This document shows, piece after piece, positions 1 through 8,357 of a DNA stretch of 64,000 nt. The position numbers were made by a program, and so were the translations under genes. A model generated the notes under the pieces. That model had not been told where the DNA came from and searched no databases. It saw only the letters and a program-made list of their open reading frames with translations. Origin of the DNA: G963665545 sp963665545 (GTDB lineage: Bacteria; Pseudomonadota; Gammaproteobacteria; Xanthomonadales; SZUA-36). Where the stretch lies: assembly GCA_963665545.2 (NCBI GenBank), contig CAXXKZ010000004.1, positions 744,001 to 808,000 on the forward strand, in the 5' to 3' direction. How positions within the stretch are numbered: position 1 is the stretch's first letter; each line of letters starts with the position of its first letter.

Positions 1-813
1 GATCTGCCCCAGCGAAGGATAAGGAACGGGTTCGGTAGGCCGCGGGTCCGGGCTTTCGTCACGGGTGGCAATCACCAAAAGGCGGTCTGCCCCCAAATGG
101 ATGGCCGGGCTCAGGGGCGCAATCATGCGCATGCCACCATCACCGAAAAATTCGTTGCCGATGCGTTCTGCCGGGAAAAGTAAGGGCAGAGCTGCCGAAG
201 CCAGAAGGTGCTCAACTGCGATCTGGGCGGGCTGGCCAACGCGGCGTGTCCTCACCCAGGCGGTGACTGATGGATCAGCCTGAAAAAAACTGATTGCCGC
301 TGCGCAGGTGTAGCCCGAGGCCGTCACGGCCACGCCCCGTAGCGCACCTTGATCAATCGCCTCCTGGATGCCTCCAAGCTGCAGGTTATTTTCAAGAAAC
401 TGACGCAAAGGCCGATTGTTGAGAAGCGCTTTGGGGTTGCGCAGCAAACGTCCACCGGACAGCAGTGACAACGCCCAATGCAGGCCGGAACGCATGACTG
501 TGAACGCGTCAGTCCGGTAAATGCGTTCGCAATACATGCTTGACCAGAATTGCACCAGCCGCTCGATGCCCTTGGCAAATTCGTGCGCATGGCTGGCAAT
601 CACCGCTGCGTTGATGGCGCCGGCTGAGGTACCACATATCACCCCAAACGGACCGAATTTGTCTGACTCGTGAGTCTGCAGAATTTCATCTATGGCCTGC
701 AGCACACCGACCTGAAATGCGGCCCTGGCGCCACCTCCAGGCAATATCAGTGCGGTTCCTGCCCGATTCGGCTGGAGCGGTGGCGTATGGGCGCTATCTG
801 GCGCAGTATTCAT
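1..813 (-). CDS. Patatin-like phospholipase, 3' end beyond the window
   Basis: The minus strand is open from an ATG at 813 to the window edge, giving 271 residues without a stop. Near the N-terminus there is a glycine-rich oxyanion motif (PGGGARAAFQ), then the nucleophile elbow GTSAG, and later DGG, which supplies the catalytic Asp of the Ser-Asp dyad in patatins. This order and spacing are those of bacterial patatin-like acyl hydrolases, which cleave phospholipids or other acyl esters. No signal peptide is visible, so a cytoplasmic or membrane-associated enzyme is likely. The C-terminal part is missing because the window starts inside the gene. It is divergent from moxR across about 220 bp in which nothing else was recognised. 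The substrate is unknown. Confidence 0.85.
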   Translation of the reverse strand, partial: MNTAPDSAHTPPLQPNRAGTALILPGGGARAAFQVGVLQAIDEILQTHESDKFGPFGVICGTSAGAINAAVIASHAHEFAKGIERLVQFWSSMYCERIYRTDAFTVMRSGLHWALSLLSGGRLLRNPKALLNNRPLRQFLENNLQLGGIQEAIDQGALRGVAVTASGYTCAAAISFFQADPSVTAWVRTRRVGQPAQIAVEHLLASAALPLLFPAERIGNEFFGDGGMRMIAPLSPAIHLGADRLLVIATRDESPDPRPTEPVPYPSLGQI

Positions 814-1033
814 GCGGTATCGAGCGAACAAGGGTCAGTAGCCATTATGCCATGCACGAACATCTACCTCCTCGCAGCGGCATTTTTGGCCCGCTGCACA
901 ACGTCGCTGCTGGTTTCGATAATGTGTCGAAATTTCGGATTCTTATGCGAGGGAATTCAAGTTCATTCTCGCGGTGCTATACTGTCTTGAGGACCCGCCC
1001 TGAGCATTCTGAAGTTGGGGGCTGTAAAATCGC

Positions 1034-2071
1034 ATGGATTCGATAAGGGGAAGACCTGTGAAGGGAAGTACGATTGATTCGATACCGTTGGCTGCGGAGC
1101 CTCTCAGGAGTACCGATGGCGCAGCCCGTCATGGGCGTTTGCTTGAGGCAGTTGCTACAGTCAACAAGATTCTGCTGGGAAAGGAAGAGCAGATCAGACT
1201 GGCATTCTGCTGCCTGCTTTCTCGCGGTCATCTACTGATTGAAGATGTACCCGGTGTGGGCAAAACCACCCTGGCGCATGCCATGGCACGAATTCTCGAC
1301 TGTGAATATCAACGCATCCAGTTCACCAGCGACCTGTTGCCGGCCGATATTCTCGGTGTGTCCATCTATAAACGTGGCACCGAAACATTTGAATTTCATC
1401 CCGGCCCGATATTCACGCAGGTGTTACTTGCTGACGAGGTTAACCGAGCGACACCCAAGACCCAAAGCGCTTTGCTGGAGGGCATGGGCGAGGGCCAGAT
1501 CACCATCGATACTGAAACTCATCCGCTACCGCAGCCGTTTTTTGTGGTGGCCACTCAAAACCCGCTGGATCTCGTCGGAACCTTTCCTTTGCCGGAATCT
1601 CAGCTCGATCGATTTCTACTCAGTTTCTCCCTGGGCTATCCCAATGAGGCTGCAGAAAGAGAATTACTCACCTCGCGTGACCGCGCTTTGATGCTGGAGG
1701 ATACCCGGCCACTGTTGAGCCCACAGGACCTGATGAATCTCCAACGTGACAGCGACGCCATTCACGTCAGCGACGGGTTGCTCGATTACGTGCAGGCCCT
1801 GTTGGCGGAAACGAGGGACGAGCAGTGGTTTGAAGCAGGTCTTTCGCCACGTGCCGGCCTGGCGCTGTTGCGCGCAAGCCGGGCCCTTGCTTTTCTGGAC
1901 AAGCGCGCTTTCGTGTTGCCCGAGGATGTCAAAACTGTATTCCCATCGCTGGCCCGGCACCGGCTGAGCCCTTCTTCGGGCCTGGGTTACTCACCAGATG
2001 ATCAAATTGCAGAAATGATTGAGCTATTGTCAAATCTGGTGTTTAGCCATTTGATTCAAGCGGCGACCTGA
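1034..2071 (+). CDS. MoxR-family AAA+ ATPase with C-terminus replaced by an IS element
   Basis: MoxR ATPases act as chaperone-like factors, often with a DUF58 protein and a transglutaminase, as here. Walker A is GVGKTT (about residues 74-79), Walker B is LLADE (131-135) and sensor 1 is ATQNP (173-177). The reading frame stops at 2071 only because it runs into the left end of an IS256-family insertion after codon ATT at 2018-2020; the last 16 residues are IS-encoded. Joining across the insertion at the 9-bp target duplication restores a tail ending RQVPIP and a TAG stop at 3433-3435. An alternative GTG start at 1058 has a better ribosome site (AGGGGAAG). The AAA+ core is complete, so function may survive, but transcription into the downstream genes is probably affected. 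Confidence 0.9.
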   Translation: MDSIRGRPVKGSTIDSIPLAAEPLRSTDGAARHGRLLEAVATVNKILLGKEEQIRLAFCCLLSRGHLLIEDVPGVGKTTLAHAMARILDCEYQRIQFTSDLLPADILGVSIYKRGTETFEFHPGPIFTQVLLADEVNRATPKTQSALLEGMGEGQITIDTETHPLPQPFFVVATQNPLDLVGTFPLPESQLDRFLLSFSLGYPNEAAERELLTSRDRALMLEDTRPLLSPQDLMNLQRDSDAIHVSDGLLDYVQALLAETRDEQWFEAGLSPRAGLALLRASRALAFLDKRAFVLPEDVKTVFPSLARHRLSPSSGLGYSPDDQIAEMIELLSNLVFSHLIQAAT

Positions 2072-3405
2072 TCAATCTCTTTTACCTCGATCCCATCTTT
2101 GAATTTCACCCCCGTAATCACCTTGGCCAGGTAATCAAAGCCGCGTAGCCGGCGCCATTTCTTTTCCGCACACTGGCTCAATTTGAACATCATATGCAAC
2201 ATGCCATTGCGCGTCAGACAACCTTTGGATCTTTTGGTCCGGTGGCGGATGGTGGCAAAGGTGGATTCAATCGGGTTGCTGGTCCGGATGCTCTGCCAGT
2301 GTTGGGCCGGAAAATCATAAAATGCCAACAGTTCATCCCGATCCTTGAGCAAACAGCTCGTCGCTTTCGGGTATTTCGCCTCAAAGATCTCAATAAACAA
2401 ATCAAACGCCTTGTTTGCATCATCCTTGGTTTCCGCCTGCCAGATGGCGTGCAGGGCCTGCTTGGCTTTGGGTTGTGCGGATTTCGGCAAACAATTCAGT
2501 ACATTCATGGTCTTGTGCATCCAGCAGCGTTGCTGGCGGCTGGCCGGAAAGATTTCATCCAGCGCCGCCCAAAAACCCATCGCACCATCACCAATCGCCA
2601 GTTGTGGGGCGCTCATGCCGCGCGACTTCAGATTCAGCAACACCTCACGCCAACTCTGAGTCGATTCTCGCACCCCGTCCTCAATCGCCAGAAAATGTTT
2701 TTCGCCGCGTTCATTGACACCAATGATCACCAGCGCGCAGAGCTTGGCATCCTCCGCCCGCAGCCCACTGTAGACACCATCAGCCCAGACATACACCCAC
2801 CGGTCCTGTCCCAGGCGACGCTGGCTCCACGCTCGATATTCCTCCGCCCATACCTGTTTCAGGCGGGATACCGTGCTGGCCGACAGACCCTGTGCCTGCG
2901 GGCCCACCAGTACCCGCAACGCCTCAGCCATCTCACCGCTGGATACCCCTTTGAGGTACAACCACGGAATGGCTGCCTCGAAAGTCGCTGTCTTGCGCAC
3001 ATATGGCGGCACCAGCACCGACTGAAAACTCACTGCTTCACCGGTCTTCGAGCGCACCTTGGGAATTCTCACCCGGATCGGTCCCAGGCCGGTCTGCAAC
3101 TCACGTTCTGGCAGGTAACCGTTGCGCACCACACCGGCATGACCTGATTCGGTACGCCAATCCTGATACTTGGCCAGCAGCTCCTGGACTTCACTTTCCA
3201 CCGCTTCGGCGAGCAGCTTCCGGGCGCCTTCTTTGAGCAATTCGGTCAACGGATCGGCACTGATTGCTCGACGTTCCAGTTCAATAACATTATTCTTGTT
3301 CATAGTGGCGTATCTCCTTTGGTTGCTTTGAAGTTTGGTAACAACAAATCAACCAGATACGCCGCTTTTTTTCAACTGCTCAAACACCAGATTCGATCAT
3401 AACTC
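2021..3405 (-). mobile_element. IS256-family insertion sequence, complete, inside moxR
   Basis: The element is about 1385 bp. Its ends form an inverted repeat of 24 bp with four mismatches (left end starts GAGCTATTGTCAAATCTGGT; the right end read in reverse starts GAGTTATGATCGAATCTGGT). It is flanked by a perfect 9-bp direct repeat, GAAATGATT, at 2012-2020 and 3406-3414, the target duplication length usual for this family. It carries one transposase gene on the minus strand. Intact ends, intact transposase and perfect duplication suggest a recent insertion. Confidence 0.93.
2056..3303 (-). CDS. IS256-family (mutator-type) transposase
   Basis: The 415-residue protein is full length for the family. 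The catalytic DDE residues are visible in WADGVYSG (first Asp), GDGAMGFW (second Asp) and SNPIESTFATIRHRTKR (Glu, with the conserved downstream basic segment). The gene lies on the strand opposite to moxR and fills almost the whole element, leaving about 100 bp at the promoter end and 35 bp at the other. No frameshift or internal stop is present, so it may be active. Confidence 0.95.
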   Translation of the reverse strand: MNKNNVIELERRAISADPLTELLKEGARKLLAEAVESEVQELLAKYQDWRTESGHAGVVRNGYLPERELQTGLGPIRVRIPKVRSKTGEAVSFQSVLVPPYVRKTATFEAAIPWLYLKGVSSGEMAEALRVLVGPQAQGLSASTVSRLKQVWAEEYRAWSQRRLGQDRWVYVWADGVYSGLRAEDAKLCALVIIGVNERGEKHFLAIEDGVRESTQSWREVLLNLKSRGMSAPQLAIGDGAMGFWAALDEIFPASRQQRCWMHKTMNVLNCLPKSAQPKAKQALHAIWQAETKDDANKAFDLFIEIFEAKYPKATSCLLKDRDELLAFYDFPAQHWQSIRTSNPIESTFATIRHRTKRSKGCLTRNGMLHMMFKLSQCAEKKWRRLRGFDYLAKVITGVKFKDGIEVKEIDQVAA

Positions 3406-3435
3406 GAAATGATTCGGCAGGTACCTATACCCTAG
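3406..3435 (+). pseudogene. Displaced 3' end of moxR
   Basis: Starting with the second copy of the duplicated target, the sequence reads EMIRQVPIP and then TAG in the original moxR frame. Short proline-ending tails of this type are typical of MoxR proteins. It is now separated from the rest of the gene by the 1.4-kb insertion and has no start of its own. Confidence 0.8.
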
Positions 3436-3493
3436 GAGCGCCCATGGAAGCGCCCCGGGGGGCAACCAGACAACGCAGCATGACGTGGCAAGG

Positions 3494-4471
3494 ATGAACA
3501 GTCAGCTCACCATCACCAGCGATATGGCTTGGGGTCGTCGTTTAGACCGCTGGATACTCGATCGCCTGCGGCGACGCAGAGGCGACACCCAGCTGCCGCA
3601 AACTCTCGAATACAAGCACATTTATGTGATGCCCACCCGCTTTGGGTTCTGGTTTGGTGTTCTGCTTGCGCTGCTTGCTCTTGGAGGCCTGAATTTCAAC
3701 AATAACATGGCGTTATTGCTGGGATTCCTGCTCGCGTCTATTGCCCAGATGACCACACTGCTGGCGTATCGGGACCTGGTCGGACTGACTATTATCGACG
3801 TCAGGGTGAAGCCCGTTTTCGCCGGCCAGTTTGCCCGTTTCAAAATACTGTTGAAGAACCCCGATCCGAGGATGAGGTTTGCGATACAAGCGCTTTCCAC
3901 GGAATCAATATCCTGTACCGACATTGCGGGCCCCGGCAGTGCCACGCTTGCCGTGAAACAGAAAGCCCCCAACCGCGGCTTGATGACAATCCAACCCTTC
4001 AGGCTCGAAAACCGTTATCCACTGGGATTGTTTCGCGCCTGGAGCGTGTTCACCCCACAAGTACAGTGCCTGGTGTACCCCACAGCGGCATTTCACCCAC
4101 CACCATTGCCCCGCACCGGCAGAGGTGATTATGGGGCCGCGCAGAAGGGCGATGGGGAACATTTGCACGGGCTACGCGAATACCAACCCGGTGACCCGAT
4201 CAGGCGCGTGGCGTGGCGGACCAGCGCCCGGCATCAGAAACTCTACACCCGGGAAATGGAAACACCACGCGAGGAGGCCTGTGAACTCAACTGGTACCTG
4301 ATGGGGGGCCGCGACAAAGAGGAGAAGCTATCCATATTGGCCGCCTGGATACTCAAGGCCGAACGCCGTCAGATTCCATATAGCCTGGAAATGCCGTCCG
4401 AAGCATTACCCGCGAATCTCGGTGAAGAGCATTGCCACGCCTGCCTTAAAATTCTGGCGCTAATTGACTGA
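3494..4471 (+). CDS. DUF58 domain membrane protein
   Basis: Two hydrophobic segments lie near residues 45-90 (FGFWFGVLLALLALGGL and the next one). The C-terminal half contains the DUF58 signature with GDGEHLHGLREYQPGDPIRR and WRTSARHQKL. DUF58 proteins are the usual operon partners of MoxR ATPases and are thought to act with them in envelope protein assembly or maturation; the exact role is not established. The ATG at 3494 is used here; an in-frame GTG at 3485 is an alternative. The stop codon at 4469-4471 lies just before the next start. The gene is now separated from moxR by the IS, so it may depend on a promoter in or near the IS right end. Confidence 0.85.
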   Translation: MNSQLTITSDMAWGRRLDRWILDRLRRRRGDTQLPQTLEYKHIYVMPTRFGFWFGVLLALLALGGLNFNNNMALLLGFLLASIAQMTTLLAYRDLVGLTIIDVRVKPVFAGQFARFKILLKNPDPRMRFAIQALSTESISCTDIAGPGSATLAVKQKAPNRGLMTIQPFRLENRYPLGLFRAWSVFTPQVQCLVYPTAAFHPPPLPRTGRGDYGAAQKGDGEHLHGLREYQPGDPIRRVAWRTSARHQKLYTREMETPREEACELNWYLMGGRDKEEKLSILAAWILKAERRQIPYSLEMPSEALPANLGEEHCHACLKILALID

Positions 4472-4481
4472 TGAATCGGCG

Positions 4482-6467
4482 ATGATCAGACAGAGTAAGA
4501 AAAGCACGTCCTGGACGCTTGTGACGCTGGGCATAGCCATGTCTCTGCAACTCGGACGCATGCCCTGGACCGTTCTGGCACTGACGCTGGCGCCGTTCGC
4601 CTGGCGTGTGACCGCCGAATTGAAACACTGGAAGCCCATTCACCGGATAGTCCGATACATCGCCCTGGGTTTGGCACTCGCTTCATTGTTCATGAGCTAT
4701 GGCAATATGTTCGGCCGGCGTTCGGTAGTTAGTCTGCTGACCATGATGCTGACGTTGAAGCTGCTCGAAACCTACAGCGTCCGCGACGCCAGGTTGGTGT
4801 TGAGTTTCAGTTTTTTTCTTTGTGCCACCCAGTTTCTCTTTGACCAGGGGATACTGATGCCGATTTATGGGGGGCTGGTCATCCTCAGCGCGCTGATCGC
4901 ATTGACCCAGTTACAGCGCGATGAGGCGTTTTCAGATCGAACGAGAAAACCAGTGATCAACCTTTCGACTTTGGCTGAACTGCGATTCAGCCTGAGGCTG
5001 GTGATGTTGGCTGTACCCATCGGCCTGATGCTGTTCATGTTTTTTCCTCGTTGGGCCAGCCCACTGTGGGGCATACCGGAATCAACTCTGGATGCAAAGA
5101 CCGGGCTGTCCGACAGTTTGGCCCCCGGCAGTATCGAACAACTATTCATGGACGACAGCGCAGCTTTCAGGGTGAAATTCAAAGGACAAGTGCCTCGAAT
5201 TTCAGAAATGTACTGGCGCGGTCCGGTGTTTTGGAAATTTGACGGCCGCGCCTGGCGGGCCGGGTTCATGGGTTCCAATATCGAAGCAAATGCACGGCCT
5301 CTGGCTCGAACTGCTCCGTGGAATTACACCGTTCAGATGGAACCGAATGAGCGTAAGTGGCTGTTTGCGCTGAAGTACCCGGCCACTGTTCCGCATAACG
5401 CCAGGCTCAGCATGGATTATCAGATGTTCAGTCGCACGGCGGTCACCCAACTGCGCGAATACTCCGTTGCTTCCGACCCGAATTTTATCGACTCGCCTGA
5501 ATTGATGCAGGAATTGCGCGCTCAGGCTCTTGAACTTCCAGATGGCTACAATCCGCTGAGCCGCCGCCTGGCTGAAAAATTCCGCGCGCAATCCAGCAGC
5601 GATTTTGCCATCGTCCAACGCGTTTTGAACCATTTCAATGAAGAGGAATTTCACTACACTCTGCAGGCACCACCCCTGGGGCGAGATTCGGTCGACGAAT
5701 TCCTGTTTGATACGCGGCGGGGCTATTGCGAGCACTACGCCTCGTCTTTCACGGTGCTGATGCGAATGGCCGGCGTGCCGGCACGGGTGGTAACCGGCTA
5801 CCAGGGGGGCTGGTACAACGCCCTGGGTAGTTATCTTCTGGTCAAGCAATCCGATGCCCACGCCTGGTCCGAGGTCTGGCTGCCGGGTTCGGGCTGGACT
5901 CGAGTGGACCCCACTTCAGCTGTTTCACCCATGCGTATTGAGCAGGGTTCCCTGGGGGCACTTTCCCAACCGCGTCACATCCTCGATTTCGCCTGGTTCC
6001 GAAATATGAGGAATGGCCTTGATATCGTTCAGCAACGCTGGAATGACTGGGTGATTGAGTTTGACGCGGGTAGCCAGTCTCGCCTGCTGACACCGTTTGG
6101 TATTAAAGACTTGAACAATGGCACGCTGGTGGTGATCATGATCATCGCCTGCGGTATTCTCATCGCCATACTGTTTCCCTTCATGTTGCGCATCCGGGGT
6201 CCGCAGAAAACAGATCCATTAAGGAAACTGTGGCACAAATTCCTCAAGCGCCTGGAAAAAGCCGGCTTCAAGTGGCATGCATCACTTGGTCCAATGGAAC
6301 TCGGTGCTGCGGCAGCACTCCAACTGCCTGACAGTGCAGAAAGCATCGGTCGCGTCACAGACGTATATGCACGAATTCGATATGCACCAACGCCTCCGCT
6401 ATTCGAGGAGCTCAAGGATGCGATTGGGCAGTTCCGGCCCACCAGATCGCAAAGCCAGAGAAGTTAA
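4482..6467 (+). CDS. tgpA: TgpA-like transmembrane transglutaminase (DUF3488 + transglutaminase core)
   Basis: The 661-residue product begins with about six hydrophobic segments (DUF3488 region, to about residue 190), followed by a large periplasmic part and a final membrane helix (VVIMIIACGILIAILFPF). The transglutaminase triad is visible: Cys416 in RRGYCEHYASS, His460 in DAHAWSEVW and Asp476 in GWTRVDPTSA. It completes the moxR-DUF58-transglutaminase operon. The homologous Pseudomonas gene is called TgpA; the cellular substrate is unknown. The ATG at 4482 lies 10 bases after the DUF58 stop. An overlapping TTG start at 4464 is possible. Confidence 0.88.
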   Translation: MIRQSKKSTSWTLVTLGIAMSLQLGRMPWTVLALTLAPFAWRVTAELKHWKPIHRIVRYIALGLALASLFMSYGNMFGRRSVVSLLTMMLTLKLLETYSVRDARLVLSFSFFLCATQFLFDQGILMPIYGGLVILSALIALTQLQRDEAFSDRTRKPVINLSTLAELRFSLRLVMLAVPIGLMLFMFFPRWASPLWGIPESTLDAKTGLSDSLAPGSIEQLFMDDSAAFRVKFKGQVPRISEMYWRGPVFWKFDGRAWRAGFMGSNIEANARPLARTAPWNYTVQMEPNERKWLFALKYPATVPHNARLSMDYQMFSRTAVTQLREYSVASDPNFIDSPELMQELRAQALELPDGYNPLSRRLAEKFRAQSSSDFAIVQRVLNHFNEEEFHYTLQAPPLGRDSVDEFLFDTRRGYCEHYASSFTVLMRMAGVPARVVTGYQGGWYNALGSYLLVKQSDAHAWSEVWLPGSGWTRVDPTSAVSPMRIEQGSLGALSQPRHILDFAWFRNMRNGLDIVQQRWNDWVIEFDAGSQSRLLTPFGIKDLNNGTLVVIMIIACGILIAILFPFMLRIRGPQKTDPLRKLWHKFLKRLEKAGFKWHASLGPMELGAAAALQLPDSAESIGRVTDVYARIRYAPTPPLFEELKDAIGQFRPTRSQSQRS

Positions 6468-6547
6468 GATGATGTAATATTATTCCACCTTCCACCGGTC
6501 TAATGGTTATTGCCCAAAACATTGACGAGTGACACAACGAGCTGATC

Positions 6548-7156
6548 ATGAATATATCTAAAGTATTTCTCAGTATTATTACCGCCGCGCTGTTATGCCT
6601 CACAGCGTGCACCACAATTCCGCAGACTCTGGTGGGCGAATATGGAAATGAAACCCCTGCAGGCATAAATCCCCAGGCCAAGGGTACGGAAGTGCGTTGG
6701 GGCGGGGTGATTGTCGATGCCATGCCCGACCAGCAAAAAACCTGCTTCGAAATCCTCTCCAAGGATTTGAATAAATACATGCGTCCGGCCAACAATGACA
6801 CCACAGCCGGGCGGTTTATTGCGTGCAAGACCGGCTTCCACGATCCCGAAGTGTGGACCAAGGGCCGCGAAATAACCGTGACCGGACAATTCCAGTTTGT
6901 CGACACTCGAAAAATCGGAGATTTCAATTACCGTTACCCGGTCATTGATGTTGAGAATATGGTGTTGTGGCAAAAGCGTCCCGACGTCGTCGTTCGGCAC
7001 TACGGCTATTACGACCCGTTCTACTCGCCTTACTACTGGGGCTATGGGCGTGCCTGGGGCTTTTATCCCCATCATCGCTACCCTTACCCCATGCGGCACC
7101 CAAGAGTGAGCACAAACAATCCGATTCCTGGTCCCTCCCTTGAATCCAAGAAATGA
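6548..7156 (+). CDS. Slp-family outer-membrane lipoprotein
   Basis: The protein has a lipoprotein signal peptide ending in LTAC, with Cys21 as the lipidated residue. The body matches the Slp/YeaY family: VRWGGVI near residue 55, then the segments with GRFIA and VTGQF, and YPVIDVENMVLW. Slp proteins are starvation- or stress-related outer-membrane lipoproteins of uncertain function. The C-terminal part is rich in Tyr, Pro and His (YYDPFYSPYYWGYGRAWGFY), which is common in the family. It is followed after 38 bases by the next gene and could share transcription with it. Confidence 0.85.
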   Translation: MNISKVFLSIITAALLCLTACTTIPQTLVGEYGNETPAGINPQAKGTEVRWGGVIVDAMPDQQKTCFEILSKDLNKYMRPANNDTTAGRFIACKTGFHDPEVWTKGREITVTGQFQFVDTRKIGDFNYRYPVIDVENMVLWQKRPDVVVRHYGYYDPFYSPYYWGYGRAWGFYPHHRYPYPMRHPRVSTNNPIPGPSLESKK

Positions 7157-7194
7157 CTGGCTTGCCCGTCGCCGACTGACGACAGGCCCGTTTT

Positions 7195-7884
7195 ATGAGT
7201 AATTTCAAGGGTTTTTCCAAGGATTTCGTTCAATTCTTCGAAGAGCTGGCCGCCAACAACAACCGTGACTGGTTCGCGGAGAACAAAAGCCGCTACCATG
7301 ACTCGGTGGTTGAGCCCATTGGTGATTTCATTGTTGCGATGGCGCCCCGACTGAAGAAGATTTCGAAGCACTACATCGCCGATCCACGCCCACACGGCGG
7401 CTCGATGTTCCGAATTTATCGTGACACGAGATTTTCCAAGGACAAAACGCCGTTCAAAACCCAGGCCGGCATCCAGTTTCGCCACAGCGCCGGCCGGGAC
7501 GCGCATGGCCCCGGATTCTATATACATTTATCTCCGAGTGAGGTTTTTTTTGGGGGCGGAATTTGGCATCCACCAGGACCGGTTCTGAACCAGATCCGCG
7601 ACAGCATTGCCGACAACGTACGGTCCTGGGCGCGCCTCGCAAACGCAAAAAAAACGCGCGAAACGGGCGGCATCAGAGGCGATCAACTCAAGAGGCCACC
7701 TCGGGGCTTCGATGCTGAACACATCCACATAGAAGACCTCAAGCGCAAGAGCTTCTACATCATGACCGAGGCCAGTCCCCGGTCAATGCTGAAGGTCGAC
7801 TTTCTTGACCAGGTGAGCGATGCATTCCGCCGCGCCGCGCCGTTGAACCGATTCGTATGTGACGCCCTGGAACTGCCATTCTGA
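7195..7884 (+). CDS. DUF2461 (TIGR02453) family protein
   Basis: The 229-residue protein carries the family pattern from its N-terminus: LAANNNRDWFAENKSRY, then MFRIYRDTRFSKDKTPFKTQ and the glycine-rich FFGGGIWHPP. Proteins of this family are widespread, cytoplasmic and of unknown function. The length is normal and no frame problem is seen. It ends 8 bases before lemA, so the two may be co-transcribed. Confidence 0.88.
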   Translation: MSNFKGFSKDFVQFFEELAANNNRDWFAENKSRYHDSVVEPIGDFIVAMAPRLKKISKHYIADPRPHGGSMFRIYRDTRFSKDKTPFKTQAGIQFRHSAGRDAHGPGFYIHLSPSEVFFGGGIWHPPGPVLNQIRDSIADNVRSWARLANAKKTRETGGIRGDQLKRPPRGFDAEHIHIEDLKRKSFYIMTEASPRSMLKVDFLDQVSDAFRRAAPLNRFVCDALELPF

Positions 7885-7892
7885 ACGATGGC

Positions 7893-8318
7893 ATGAGCTT
7901 GCTTCTCACTACTCTCCTGATCGCTCTGACGATCTGGGTCATTTGGTGTTACAACCGTTTCATCCGTTTGCGCAACCAGGTCGAGGAAGCCTGGGCCGGA
8001 ATCGATGTGCAACTGCAACGGCGTCATGAATTGGTGCCAAACCTGCTGGCCACAGTGAAAGGCTATATGGCCCATGAATCAGGCGTACTGGAGCGCGTGA
8101 CCCGTTTGCGGGCCGACACCGGTATGGGGCTCAATGAACGCGCCAGCCAGGAGTCCGGACTGTCCCGCTCAATTGGCCGCCTGTTCGCCGTGGCTGAAGA
8201 TTATCCCGATCTCAAAGCGTCAGATGGGTTTATGCAGCTGCACCAGAGCCTGGTGGAAATTGAAGAACATCTCCAGTATGCGCGCGCCCACTCAGGCCGG
8301 CCGCGCGGTCATGGATAA
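7893..8318 (+). pseudogene. LemA-family protein, C-terminally truncated by a rearrangement
   Basis: Residues 1-133 are LemA-like: an N-terminal membrane anchor (LLLTTLLIALTIWVIWCYNRF), then EEAWAGIDVQLQRRHELVPNL, VKGYMAHESGVLE and LVEIEEHLQYAR. In family members this is followed by a conserved R-Y-Y-N segment and about 50 further residues. Here the frame instead enters a copied piece of the downstream DUF2207 gene and ends after AHSGRPRGHG. The 141-residue product lacks the last part of the LemA helical bundle and is probably non-functional. LemA and DUF2207 genes are usual neighbours, so the order itself is normal. Confidence 0.8.
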
Positions 8319-8357
8319 AATCGAAGGCTTCAAAACTGTATCTCGATACGGCAGAGC
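8278..8357 (+). repeat. Direct repeat, copy 1 (at the lemA/DUF2207 junction)
   Basis: These 80 bases, beginning ATGCGCGCGCCCACTCAGGC, match 9406-9484 at every base except one inserted C (AAAACTGTATC against AAAATGTATC). Copy 2 is in its natural place: it encodes the conserved RAPTQAGRAVMDKIEGF stretch of DUF2207. Copy 1 replaces the end of lemA and the start of the DUF2207 gene. Confidence 0.95.

Noticed and set aside
814..1033. Gap between the patatin-like gene and moxR searched for a small gene or RNA
   Set aside because: Only short frames without ribosome sites or family patterns were seen; no tRNA-like fold was recognised.
2194..3147. Long open frame on the plus strand opposite the IS256 transposase
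   Set aside because: It is a shadow of the transposase gene; the minus-strand product has a full set of catalytic motifs and the plus frame resembles no family.
8134..8310. Upstream extension of the DUF2207 frame into lemA
   Set aside because: It is the out-of-frame reading of lemA codons; the ATG at 8311 or a lost native start is more plausible.
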